From contig CAVQER010000003.1 in the NCBI GenBank assembly GCA_963711595.1, positions 118,657 to 182,656 on the forward strand: a stretch of 64,000 nucleotides of DNA, read 5' to 3'. This document shows positions 15,710 to 24,205 of this stretch, in pieces (the stretch's first letter is position 1; every line of letters starts with the position of its first letter). Position numbers and translations under genes: made by a program. Origin of the DNA: JAUSIF01 sp963711595 (lineage in GTDB: Bacteria > Pseudomonadota > Alphaproteobacteria > Rhizobiales > Xanthobacteraceae). The notes below the pieces were generated by a model, which did not search any database, was not told where the DNA came from, and saw only the letters and a list, made by a program, of their open reading frames with translations.

Positions 15710-17005
15710 ATGTCTGAATTCAAAACTACGCGGCGCAACCTGCTCAAGGGCAGCGCGATGACCGCAGCACTCGCCGGAACGGTCGCTTTCTTCGGGCCGT
15801 GGCGGCACACGCACGTCTACGCGCAAGGCCAAAAGAAGCCGGTCAAGCTCGGGCTGACTTGCGACGCGAGCGGCCAATACGGCAACAGCGGTCAGGACGA
15901 TGCGCGCGGTATCCGGCTCGCGATCGACGAATTCAATGCCAAGGGTGGCGTACTCGGCCGCAAGATCGAATGGATCACCGCCGATACGGAGACGACGCCT
16001 GCCACGGGCAGCCGCGTCGCCGAGCGCTTCATCACGCGTGAGGAATGCGGCTTCCTGATCGGAGCGGTTCATTCGGGCGTCGCCAACGCGATCACGCAGG
16101 TCGCCGCGAAGTACGGGACGATCTACCTGAATACGAATTCATCGGCACCGAGCGAGGCAGGTGAGAATTGCTCGCGCGTGAAGTTCGTGTGGGACGGAAA
16201 CGGCACGAATTTCTCGAAGGCTGCGGTGCGCAATGCGGTTCAAGGCGTCGGCAAGAATTGGTTGCTGCTGACGAACGATTACGTTTGGGGCCACACGACG
16301 TCGGCGGCGACGCAGAAGCAGGTCGAGCAGGCAGGCGGCAAAATCGTCGACAACCTGCTCGTGCCGCAGAACACGCGTGACTTCACCTCGTACTTGCTCA
16401 AGGTGCAGCAATCGAAACCGGACGTCGTCGCAACCGCGATCGGCGGTGACGACATCAAGGCGTTGCGCGCGCAGGTCGCGCAGCTCAAGCTCGACGGCAA
16501 GCCGGCCTGGATCAACAACCAGCAGGATTGGCCGGACGTGTGGGGTGCACCGGAAAGCCTGTTCGGCGTGTTCGGCACGACCTGGTATCACAAGCTCGCG
16601 CTGCCGGGCGTCGAGCAATTCGTGAAGCGCTGGCAGACTGCGTATAAGGACAGCCCGATTCCGGTCCCGGGCAACGTTTCCTACAACGGCTACATGGCGA
16701 CGAAGGAACTCCTGGCCGCAATCGAACGCGCCGGCTCCACGAACAACGTCGCTGTGATCAAGCAACTGGAAAACCTCAAGATTTCGGCGGCGGACCGGAT
16801 GCAGCACTTCGATGCGTTTATGGATCCGAACACGCATCAGATGCAGCAGACGGTCTATCTTTGCCGCCGCAACGAGAAGCCCAAGGACAACACCGACTAT
16901 TATGAAGTGATTTCCTGGTCGGACCCGAAGACGGTCGACGACGACGCGGCGCCCGGCAAGTGCAAGCTCGTCGGTTACGATCAAGTGCCCGTTTACGAAC
17001 TCTGA
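15710..17005 (+). CDS. Branched-chain/urea-type ABC transporter substrate-binding protein
   Basis: 431-residue periplasmic binding protein of the Peripla_BP_6/5 type. The N-terminus TTRRNLLKGSAMTAALAGTV is a twin-arginine signal, suggesting export in a folded state. The mature part begins near KKPVKLGLTCDASGQYGNSG and contains GGVLGRKIEWITADTETTP, both typical of Liv/amide-binding proteins. AAAGGAGGGAATCGCC precedes the ATG and is a very strong ribosome-binding site, as expected for the most abundant subunit. The permease and ATPase genes follow directly. The ligand is not identifiable; the surrounding sugar-acid enzymes argue against simply assuming an amino acid. Confidence 0.9.
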   Translation: MSEFKTTRRNLLKGSAMTAALAGTVAFFGPWRHTHVYAQGQKKPVKLGLTCDASGQYGNSGQDDARGIRLAIDEFNAKGGVLGRKIEWITADTETTPATGSRVAERFITREECGFLIGAVHSGVANAITQVAAKYGTIYLNTNSSAPSEAGENCSRVKFVWDGNGTNFSKAAVRNAVQGVGKNWLLLTNDYVWGHTTSAATQKQVEQAGGKIVDNLLVPQNTRDFTSYLLKVQQSKPDVVATAIGGDDIKALRAQVAQLKLDGKPAWINNQQDWPDVWGAPESLFGVFGTTWYHKLALPGVEQFVKRWQTAYKDSPIPVPGNVSYNGYMATKELLAAIERAGSTNNVAVIKQLENLKISAADRMQHFDAFMDPNTHQMQQTVYLCRRNEKPKDNTDYYEVISWSDPKTVDDDAAPGKCKLVGYDQVPVYEL

Positions 17006-17067
17006 TCCGGAGTTAGCATGTGCCGGACCGGCGCATCCGGTCCGGCACATTTTTTCGCGGGCTCGTC

Positions 17068-17992
17068 ATGCTGCTCGATCTGCTGCCGCATCTCGTCAAC
17101 GGCCTGACGCTCGGGCTCCTGTTCGCGCTCGTCGCGCTCGGCTTCATGCTGATCGTCGGGCTGATGGAGCAGATCAATCTCGCGCACGGTTCGCTCTTCG
17201 CGCTCGGGGCCTATCTCGCCCTCGTCGATGGTCGGCGGAGAAAACGCGATCAGTCCCTATCTCGGCGAAACATGGCGGACGCTTCCCCTCGGTGCACGTT
17301 ATGTCGCCGCACTGATCGTCGCGCCCATCCTCGTTGCCATCGTCGGAATGGGAGTCGAGGTGCTGATGCGGCGCACCTACGGCAAGGATCCCCTGTTCGG
17401 CCTGTTGCTGACATTCGGCGTCGCGATGGTGCTCGAGGAGGCGATCCGTGCCACCTGGAGCACGCGAGACTACGTGCTGCAGACGCCCGGCATCGTGAGT
17501 GGCGGCTTCATCTTTCAGGATCTGATCTGGTCAACCTATCGCTTCTATGCCGCCGCGTTCGCGGCCACCGCCATCCTGCTCGTCTGGCTTTTCATCGAGA
17601 AGACACCCTACGGCGCGGTCATCAAGGCCGGCGCCCACGACAACGAAATCGTGCGGGCACTCGGCATCAATCTCTCTCGCCTGCGGCTTTTCGTTTTTGC
17701 GTTCGGAACGTTGCTCGCGGCACTCGCGGGAATCATTCTTGCTCCGATCTGGGGTATCCGTCCGCACATGGGCGTCGACGCGGTGGTCCCGGCATTTCTC
17801 GTGATCGTGCTCGGCGGAATCGGCAGCTTCTGGGGCGCGGTCATTGCGTCGCTCCTGTGCGGGATGCTCGTCGGCCTCGCCGGCGCGTACGCGTCCGAAT
17901 GGTCGCTACTCTCGATCTATCTCCTATTGATCGTAGTCACGACGTTCCGTGCACGCGGCTTGTTCGGCAAGAAAAGCCTCCTCGAGGCGTGA
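17068..17992 (+). CDS. LivH-type ABC transporter permease, frameshifted
   Basis: Inner-membrane permease of the branched-chain family. The N-terminus MLLDLLPHLVNGLTLGLLFA...INLAHGSLFALGAYLALV is in one frame and the remainder (GGENAISPYLGETWRTLPLG... to KSLLEA) is one base off. The junction is at 17222-17230, where dropping one base from GTCGATGGTC restores a 307-residue protein of normal length. The characteristic LivH segment NEIVRALGINLSRLRLFVFA is intact. It lies between the binding protein and LivM, with LivM starting two bases after its stop. Unlike several other breaks in this window it is not in a homopolymer. Confidence 0.85.
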
Positions 17993-17993
17993 G

Positions 17994-19019
17994 ATGCTGC
18001 CAAGCCCACAGGCTTCTCCACGACTGGTAACGCCGACCATCGCGATCGTGCTGCTCTTGCTCTCGACGGTGCCGTTCTGGATCGAGCGTGTCGGACTTTA
18101 TCCGTATCTCGGAATCGAAATCATCATCTGGTCGATCTACGCGCTCGGATTCAATCTTGTTCTCGGCTACAGCGGCCTGCCCTCTTTCGGGCATGGCGCC
18201 TATTTCGGCGTCGGCGCATATGCATTTGGTCTCGCGCAGTTCAATCTCTTTCCCAATCTCTGGCTGTGCCTGCTCGCAGCGGTGCTCGCTGCAGCGCTTG
18301 CCGGCGCGTTCGTCTCGCTTTTCGTATCGCATCGGCGCGGAATCTATTTTGCGTTGATGACGATCGCGTTCGGCCAGGTCGCGTGGTTCGTTGCAATCAA
18401 GTGGCATCGCGTCACCGGCGGTGAAGACGGGCTTCTCAAGATCGCACGTCTCCCGCTCGATCTCGGCTTCGAGCAATTTGCGCTGACGTCGAACCTCGCG
18501 CTCTACTATTTCGTGCTCGCGATCTTCGCGCTCGTGCTGCTCGGCCTTTGGCGGCTGGTGAATTCGCCGTTCGGCCGCGTGCTGCAGGCGATCCGGCAGA
18601 ACGAAATCCGCGTCACTTTCCTCGGCTACGACGTCTGGTGGCTGAAGGCCGCGGTTTTCACGCTTTCCGCCGCGATTTCCGGGCTTGCCGGCGCGCTGTT
18701 CGCGATGGCGCAGATGTCCGCATTTCCCGACGTCATGAGCCTGCACCACTCGGGCTACATCGTGATGATGACGCTCGTCGGCGGCGGACTCGTGAGCTTC
18801 TGGGGGCCGGTCATCGGCGTTTTCGCCTTCCTGCTGACGCGCGACATCATCGGCGTGTTCACGACCGCCTGGATGTTCTGGTTCGGGCTGTTCTTCGTGC
18901 TCGTTGTGCTGTTCAAGCCGGAGGGAATCGCAGGCCTGATCAATGACACGCGCGATGCGATCGCGCGCCGCTGGTCTGGCTCCGCCGCCGCAGTGCCCGC
19001 GCGCGAGCCGGGGGCATGA
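17994..19019 (+). CDS. LivM-type ABC transporter permease
   Basis: 341-residue second permease, with about nine hydrophobic spans and the LivM hallmarks YALGFNLVLGYSGLPSFGHG and AIRQNEIRVTFLGYDVWWLK. ATG 17994 follows the LivH stop by one base; an upstream in-frame start at 17949 would lie inside LivH and is less likely. The stop overlaps the ATG of the next ATPase gene (ATGA, 19016-19019), so the operon is tightly coupled. Confidence 0.9.
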   Translation: MLPSPQASPRLVTPTIAIVLLLLSTVPFWIERVGLYPYLGIEIIIWSIYALGFNLVLGYSGLPSFGHGAYFGVGAYAFGLAQFNLFPNLWLCLLAAVLAAALAGAFVSLFVSHRRGIYFALMTIAFGQVAWFVAIKWHRVTGGEDGLLKIARLPLDLGFEQFALTSNLALYYFVLAIFALVLLGLWRLVNSPFGRVLQAIRQNEIRVTFLGYDVWWLKAAVFTLSAAISGLAGALFAMAQMSAFPDVMSLHHSGYIVMMTLVGGGLVSFWGPVIGVFAFLLTRDIIGVFTTAWMFWFGLFFVLVVLFKPEGIAGLINDTRDAIARRWSGSAAAVPAREPGA

Positions 19020-19765
19020 GCATGGCACTTTTCGAGGCGCAGGCGTTGCACATGCGTTTCGGCAACCGCGTCGTGCTCGAACGCGTCGACCTCAAGGTCG
19101 AGGAAAACATGTTCTCAGGCATCATCGGGCCGAACGGTGCCGGCAAGACGACCTGCTTCAACGTGCTGACGGGACGCTATCGGCCGAACCGCGGAAGCAT
19201 TTTTTTCGCGGGCGAAGACATCACGGGACTTCGCCCGCAGCAGATCGCCCGCAAGGGCCTCGCCCGATCCTTCCAGATCATGACGCTGTTCGACGAGTAT
19301 TCGGCGCAGGACAATGTCATTCAGGCGCTGCCCGAAATGCGCGCCATGGCCTGGCGCGCAGACTACCCGGTCGGACGCGACGCCCGGCTGCGGGAAGCCG
19401 CCGGCGAGATTCTGGACAGCGTCGGGCTCGGCGCCCGTGCGCATGTTCGTGCGAAGGATCTCTCCTACGGCGACCGCCGCGCGCTCGAAATTGCCGTCGC
19501 GCTCGCTAGCCGCCCGCGCATCCTGTTTCTCGACGAACCGACCTCGGGACTTGGCGCGAGCGGACGGACGCGGTTGCGCGAGCTTCTCGCTCGCCTGAAG
19601 GGCAAGCTCACGGTCGTCATGATCGAGCACGATCTTTCGCTTCTTTTCTCGCTTGCCGACCGCGTCTCCGTCATTCAATGGGGCCAGGTCATCGCCGAAG
19701 GAACACCGGCTGAGCTTCGCACCGATCCGTGGGTGCGCCGCTCGAATCTGGGGAAGCTGCAGTGA
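19016..19765 (+). CDS. LivG-type ABC transporter ATP-binding protein
   Basis: 249-residue ATPase: Walker A GPNGAGKTT near residues 41-49, a degenerate signature LSYGDRR near 146, Walker B RILFLDEPTSGL near 168, and the switch His in MIEHDLSLLF. This arrangement, including LSYGxxR in place of LSGGQ, is the LivG norm. It overlaps LivM upstream and shares one base with the LivF ATG downstream. Confidence 0.92.
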   Translation: MSMALFEAQALHMRFGNRVVLERVDLKVEENMFSGIIGPNGAGKTTCFNVLTGRYRPNRGSIFFAGEDITGLRPQQIARKGLARSFQIMTLFDEYSAQDNVIQALPEMRAMAWRADYPVGRDARLREAAGEILDSVGLGARAHVRAKDLSYGDRRALEIAVALASRPRILFLDEPTSGLGASGRTRLRELLARLKGKLTVVMIEHDLSLLFSLADRVSVIQWGQVIAEGTPAELRTDPWVRRSNLGKLQ

Positions 19766-20460
19766 TGCTCGAGCTCTCCGGCGTCGACATCTTCTACGGC
19801 GAAACCCAGGCCGTCTTCGACCTTTCGCTCGGACTCGAGCGGGGCGAAGTGATCGCGCTGCTCGGGCCGAACGGCGCCGGCAAGACGACTACGCTGCGCG
19901 CGATCCTCGGCCTCACACCCGCACGACGGGGCCGCGTGAGCTTCGGTGGAATCGACATCACGCGGATGCCGACGCATTCCATCGCGCGACTCGGTGTCGG
20001 CTGGGTACCGGACGACCGGCGCCTGTGCCCTACCCTGTCGGTCGCACGCAACCTTTCGATTGCAATCAAGCGCAGCAACTTCCGCGCATGGACGATCAAG
20101 GAAGTGACCGAGATTTTCTCGGCGCTCGATTATCTGTGGGATCGCGAGGCGGAGACGCTGTCGGGCGGCGAGATGCAGATGGTCGCGATCGCCCGCGCCT
20201 TGCTCGGCTCCCCCGGGCTCGTGCTGTTCGACGAGCCGAGCCAGGGGCTCGCGCCGAAGATCGTGCTCGACGTGCAGGCGACGATCAAGCGGCTGAAAGC
20301 CGAGGGGATTTCCGCAATCGTCGTCGAGCAGAATGCCGATGTCGCGCTCGCCGTCGCGGATCGCGTCATCATCCTGGATAGCGGGAGAATTGCCTGGACG
20401 GGTCTCGCGGCCACCCTTCGCGAAGACCCGCAACTCAAGCAGAAGCTCGTCGGGGAATGA
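19765..20460 (+). CDS. LivF-type ABC transporter ATP-binding protein
   Basis: 231-residue ATPase with Walker A GPNGAGKTT, signature LSGGEMQMVAIARALLG, Walker B LVLFDEPSQGLAPKIV and switch VVEQNADVAL. The SQGLAP phrase is diagnostic of LivF. ATG 19765 is used because it overlaps the LivG stop (TGATG) and begins exactly at the family N-terminus MLELSGVDIFYG. Its stop overlaps the next gene's ATG. Confidence 0.92.
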   Translation: MLELSGVDIFYGETQAVFDLSLGLERGEVIALLGPNGAGKTTTLRAILGLTPARRGRVSFGGIDITRMPTHSIARLGVGWVPDDRRLCPTLSVARNLSIAIKRSNFRAWTIKEVTEIFSALDYLWDREAETLSGGEMQMVAIARALLGSPGLVLFDEPSQGLAPKIVLDVQATIKRLKAEGISAIVVEQNADVALAVADRVIILDSGRIAWTGLAATLREDPQLKQKLVGE

Positions 20461-21095
20461 CCGTGGGCGAACCGATCCTCGTCGTCGACAAGGTGAGTAA
20501 GGTGTATCGGCGCGGATTGCTGCCGCGGCGGCAGACCTTTTCCCTGGCCGCCGATCTTGCTTTCCCGACGTCGCGGATCGTCGGCGTCATCGGCCCGAAC
20601 GGCGCGGGAAAAACCACGTTGTTCGAGCTGATCACGGGAAATAACGCGCCGAACGCCGGGCGCATCCTCGTCGCCGGGCGGGACATCCATCGGGTGAAGA
20701 TCGGCGAGCGCGACCGGCTCGCGATTCACTACCACCAGTCCTACCAGGTGCGCCGCTTCGTAAGTTTCATGCCCTCTTTTTTGATGGCTCCTGCCCGAAG
20801 CGAGGCGCCGGTGGTGCATCTGTTCGACGAGCCGCAGTTCAACACCCAGGACGGCTATATCGGCTTCATGCTTGCCTTCTTCCGCCGCCTGCGCGCCGAA
20901 GGAAAGCTGGTTTTCGTGTCGCTGCATCCCACGGCCAGCTATCATCTCGAAATTCTGAAGGAGATCGCCGAGGAGTTCGTCGTGGTCAGCCGTGGCAAGG
21001 TCGAGCGCAAACCGGATTTCGCGTCGCTCGTCGCCGATCCCGCCGTGCGCAACTATCTCGGCGATATGGTGGCTCGCGCCGAGGCGCTCGCTTGA
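20457..21095 (+). CDS. Third ABC-type ATPase in the Liv operon, lacking a signature motif
   Basis: 212-residue P-loop protein with Walker A GPNGAGKTT near residues 43-51 and a Walker B-like VVHLFDEPQFNTQDGYIGFM near 120. Between them I see no LSGGQ-like signature; instead there is HYHQSYQVRRFVSFMPSFL. The distal part (VFVSLHPTASYHLEILKEI) puts a His where the switch region would be. The protein is shorter than LivG. ATPases without a signature cannot pair in the usual head-to-tail dimer, so a regulatory or partner-activating role is possible. It overlaps LivF by ATGA and is coupled to the SDR downstream. Function unknown. Confidence 0.75.
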   Translation: MTVGEPILVVDKVSKVYRRGLLPRRQTFSLAADLAFPTSRIVGVIGPNGAGKTTLFELITGNNAPNAGRILVAGRDIHRVKIGERDRLAIHYHQSYQVRRFVSFMPSFLMAPARSEAPVVHLFDEPQFNTQDGYIGFMLAFFRRLRAEGKLVFVSLHPTASYHLEILKEIAEEFVVVSRGKVERKPDFASLVADPAVRNYLGDMVARAEALA

Positions 21096-21832
21096 GCCCC
21101 GCAAGCAAACGTACCGCGCTGATCACAGGTGCCGGCGGCACCATGGGCGCGGCTACCGCGCGCAAGCTGGTCGCCGACGGCTATCGCGTCGCGCTCGTCG
21201 ATGTCGCGGAGAATGCAGTCAAGCGGCTTGCATCCGAGCTCGGCAACGGCGCGCTCGCGCTCGCGGCGGATATCTCCGATGCAGCCAGCTGCGATCGGGC
21301 GGTCGGGGAGATCGAACGCTCGGGAGCAATCGACATCCTCGTGAACAATGCGGGTGTGCTCTCCAACCACAAGTCTGCGGACACAACTCCCGAAGAATGG
21401 CGGCGCGTGCTGTCGGTCAACCTCGACGGCGCTTTCTATCTCTCGCGACGCGTTCTGCCTGGAATGAAAGCGCGGCGGTTCGGACGTATCGTGAATGTCT
21501 GCTCGCTCGCGATGAAATCGGGCGGGCTCACCGCGGGAACTGCATATACGGCCTCGAAAGGCGCCCTAGCGGCGTTGACCTTCTCGCTCGCCCGCGAAGC
21601 GGCACCATTCGGGGTGACGGTCAACGCGATCTCGCCCGCCTATGTGAAGACGCCGATGGTCACCGAGCAGCTGACGGAGGCCCAACGGCAAGCGCTGCTC
21701 GCGCAGATACCGGTCGGGCGATTCTGCGAGCCGGAGGAGTTCGCGCACTGCGTCGCGTTTCTAGTCGCGCCGCTCTCGGGCTTCATTACCGGTGAGATTC
21801 TCGATCTCAACGGCGGCCTGCATTTCGATTGA
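21092..21832 (+). CDS. SDR-family oxidoreductase
   Basis: 246-residue classical SDR: cofactor motif TGAGGTMGAA near residues 12-21, NNAG near 84, YTASKG near 152. The start appears to be TTG at 21092, overlapping the preceding TGA, since no ATG lies near the family N-terminus; coupled translation would compensate for the weak start. The C-terminal LNGGLHFD is typical. It is probably an alcohol or sugar dehydrogenase acting on the imported compound. A second SDR follows seven bases later. Confidence 0.87.
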   Translation: MSPASKRTALITGAGGTMGAATARKLVADGYRVALVDVAENAVKRLASELGNGALALAADISDAASCDRAVGEIERSGAIDILVNNAGVLSNHKSADTTPEEWRRVLSVNLDGAFYLSRRVLPGMKARRFGRIVNVCSLAMKSGGLTAGTAYTASKGALAALTFSLAREAAPFGVTVNAISPAYVKTPMVTEQLTEAQRQALLAQIPVGRFCEPEEFAHCVAFLVAPLSGFITGEILDLNGGLHFD

Positions 21833-21839
21833 GGATTCG

Positions 21840-22655
21840 ATGGCGGATCGTATCACACCACTGATCGATGCCAAGAAGGACCTGTCGAATCTGTTCGACC
21901 TGACAGGTCAAGTCGCATTCGTGCCCGGAGGATCAGGGGGTCTCGGAGAAGCGATTTGCTGGGGCCTGGCACAGGCCGGCGCGGCGGTAGTCGTTGCCGG
22001 GCGCGAACGGGACAAGGCTGACGAACTCGCCGCCGCACTCGAGAAGTCCGGCTATCGGGCGAGCGGCGCCGCTTTCGAGGCCGGCGACGTCGGACAGATT
22101 CGCCAAGTCGTCGATCAGGTCGCGAAGGAATTCGGCCGCCTCGACATCCTCGTGAACTGCGTCGGGATGCAGATCGAGCAGGCGCTGGCCGAGGTCACTG
22201 AGGAAGCGTTCGATCGCGTCTACGAAACCAATCTCAAGTCAGCGATGTTCCTCGCCCAGGCCGCGGCCCGGCATCAGGTCGCTGCCGGTAACGGTGGACG
22301 ACAAATTCATCTGCTCTCGGTGCGATCACAACTCGGCCTGCGTGGACGTGGCTATTCGGCGTACGCTTCGACCAAAGGCGGGCTCGTGATGCTCGTGAAG
22401 CAGCATGCGATGGAGCTTGCACCGCATCAGATCACGGTGAACGGCGTCGCGCCGACCTTCGTCTACACGGAAATGATCCGCCACGTGATGGAGCGGCCCG
22501 ATTTCCGCGCCGAACTCGAGCGACGGATTCCGCTTGGGCGCATCGCCGATCCGAAGGACGTGGTCGGTCCTGTGCTCTTCTTCGCTGCGCCCGCTTCGGG
22601 ATTTGTAACCGGGCAGATTCTCTATGTGGACGGAGGGATCACAGCGAGCCAATGA
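21840..22655 (+). CDS. SDR-family oxidoreductase (gluconate 5-dehydrogenase-like)
   Basis: 271-residue SDR beginning MADRITPLIDAKKDLSNLFD. It has PGGSGGLGEAI where most SDRs read TGGxxGxG, a conservative change, and YSAYASTKGG as the active-site block. The phrase LFDLTGQVAFVPGGSGGLG recalls gluconate 5-dehydrogenase and related sugar-acid SDRs. ATG 21840 has GAGGA four bases upstream. It is the last gene of the operon that begins at 14763 and converges on the VAO-type gene seven bases away. Confidence 0.87.
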   Translation: MADRITPLIDAKKDLSNLFDLTGQVAFVPGGSGGLGEAICWGLAQAGAAVVVAGRERDKADELAAALEKSGYRASGAAFEAGDVGQIRQVVDQVAKEFGRLDILVNCVGMQIEQALAEVTEEAFDRVYETNLKSAMFLAQAAARHQVAAGNGGRQIHLLSVRSQLGLRGRGYSAYASTKGGLVMLVKQHAMELAPHQITVNGVAPTFVYTEMIRHVMERPDFRAELERRIPLGRIADPKDVVGPVLFFAAPASGFVTGQILYVDGGITASQ

Positions 22656-22661
22656 CGACAC

Positions 22662-24182
22662 TCAGTTGATGCCATAGCGGCCGGGAGCGATCACGCCCTT
22701 CGGGTCGAGCGCTTTCTTGATGGCCGCGCAGGCCTGCTGGAAGCCGGGCATGGTCTGCGCAAAATGCAATTCGTGATAATCGAGCGGCGCGCGGCCGACG
22801 AACACGCCGCGTCTGGCGACCTCCTGCGACATTTTACGGTAACAGGCGTCCGCCCGGGCCCGCTCGTCAGGGTCCTCGCGATTAAAAGCGATGACGTGCA
22901 ACCCGCGCGCAAAGCGCGGTCCGCAGACATTCATCACCATGTAGTCGAGGCCGTGGTCTTCGTAGATCTTGCGGCACAGCCTCTGGAATTCATTGGCGAT
23001 CTTGCCATCCATCGGCGTGCCCGGCAGGAACCAGGTGTTGCCGCCGCCCGGCCGCCATTGCAGCAGGCCGAGTTCGCCAAGGCTGGGAATGCCGGAGAAG
23101 GCGTTGATCGCGACCTGCAGCGGCGGAATTTTCGCGGCCTCTTCATGCGAGATGTAGCGCGCTTTGCCCGATTTCATAAAATGATCGCGCACGCGCGCGA
23201 TCAGCGGCTCGATGGCGGCGTCGCTAGGTCCGTAGAACGCTCCCGACAGCGTCCAGGCGCCGAGTCCATGCTTCTGCTGCAGCGCGCGGCGTCCGGCATC
23301 GGAGATCGCTTTCTTGCCGTTGTTCGCACGGTATTCCGGGCTCTCCCCCTCCGAGCCGCACAGATAGAGGTCGTTCGCGACCCGGAACAGCGACGGGACG
23401 AAGTTTGACATCTTCATCGGGCGGGCGAGCTCGATGATCTCCTCGAGATCATCGTCGTCGGGAAAGACAAAATGGAACGACTGTACCGCCGGCGGCCGCG
23501 GCAGCAGCCAAATGCCCATGCGCGTGACGATCCCGAAATTCGATTGCGTGAACAGGCCGTCGAGGATCGGGCCGAAGCTGTATTTCGATGTGTGCCAGTT
23601 CACCAGGCGGTCGTGGTCAAGCGATCCGTCGCCGGTACGCATCACTTCGCCATTGCCAAGCACGACCTCCATGCCGCAGGAAAACCCGAAATGATCGAAG
23701 TAGGGCGTGTACCCGGCGCCCTTGTCGAGCGCGTTGCCGAGCATGCCCCCCTGCGGCGGCCCGGTGGTCACGTCGAGCATCAGCTTGTTTCCGCGCCGCA
23801 CGAGCTCGTCATACATCGCCTGATAGCTCACCCCCGGCTCGACCACGGCGAAGCCGAGCCGCTCGTCGACCTCGAGGATGCGGTTCATCCGGTGGCCGAG
23901 GTCCACCACGACCTGTCCTGCGCTCGAAGCGGAACGGCTTCCCAGCCCGATGTTGTTGCCCGTGCTGATCGGATAGAGCGGCACGCCATGCGTGTTGGCG
24001 CTGCGGACGATCTTCTGCACGTCGGCGGTCGACGCCGGATAAACCACGCCGGCAGGCGGCCGGTCGCCGCCGGGCATCGTGTTCTCGCCGTAGCGGCGCA
24101 GCGTCTCCTCGCTGCGGTTGACGGCATCGGCTCCCATCGCAGCGGCGATTTCGCTGAAGAACGTTTGGAACGCGGCGGTCAT
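22662..24182 (-). CDS. VAO/PCMH-type FAD-binding oxidase (4-cresol dehydrogenase-like)
   Basis: 506-residue flavoprotein with an FAD_binding_4 domain (VVYPASTADVQKIVRSANTH, YPISTGNNIGLGSR) and a cresol-type cap domain. GNALDKGAGYTPYFDHFGFS and CGMEVVLGNGEVMRTGDG closely follow vanillyl-alcohol oxidase and p-cresol methylhydroxylase. ATG 24180-24182 starts at the family N-terminus. It is in frame with the end of a frameshifted GlcF-like gene upstream, which makes a false 964-residue fusion if the break is ignored. Paired with an Fe-S subunit, it may pass electrons to quinone rather than oxygen. The substrate is unknown. Confidence 0.85.
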   Translation of the reverse strand: MTAAFQTFFSEIAAAMGADAVNRSEETLRRYGENTMPGGDRPPAGVVYPASTADVQKIVRSANTHGVPLYPISTGNNIGLGSRSASSAGQVVVDLGHRMNRILEVDERLGFAVVEPGVSYQAMYDELVRRGNKLMLDVTTGPPQGGMLGNALDKGAGYTPYFDHFGFSCGMEVVLGNGEVMRTGDGSLDHDRLVNWHTSKYSFGPILDGLFTQSNFGIVTRMGIWLLPRPPAVQSFHFVFPDDDDLEEIIELARPMKMSNFVPSLFRVANDLYLCGSEGESPEYRANNGKKAISDAGRRALQQKHGLGAWTLSGAFYGPSDAAIEPLIARVRDHFMKSGKARYISHEEAAKIPPLQVAINAFSGIPSLGELGLLQWRPGGGNTWFLPGTPMDGKIANEFQRLCRKIYEDHGLDYMVMNVCGPRFARGLHVIAFNREDPDERARADACYRKMSQEVARRGVFVGRAPLDYHELHFAQTMPGFQQACAAIKKALDPKGVIAPGRYGIN

Positions 24183-24205
24183 GATGGTCCTCGCAGGCGT
24201 GGTCT

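Noticed and set aside
17020..18030. 336-codon plus-strand frame as the LivH protein
   Set aside because: Only its first part is permease sequence; after about 17225 it becomes Arg-rich nonsense, while the true LivH continues in the next frame.
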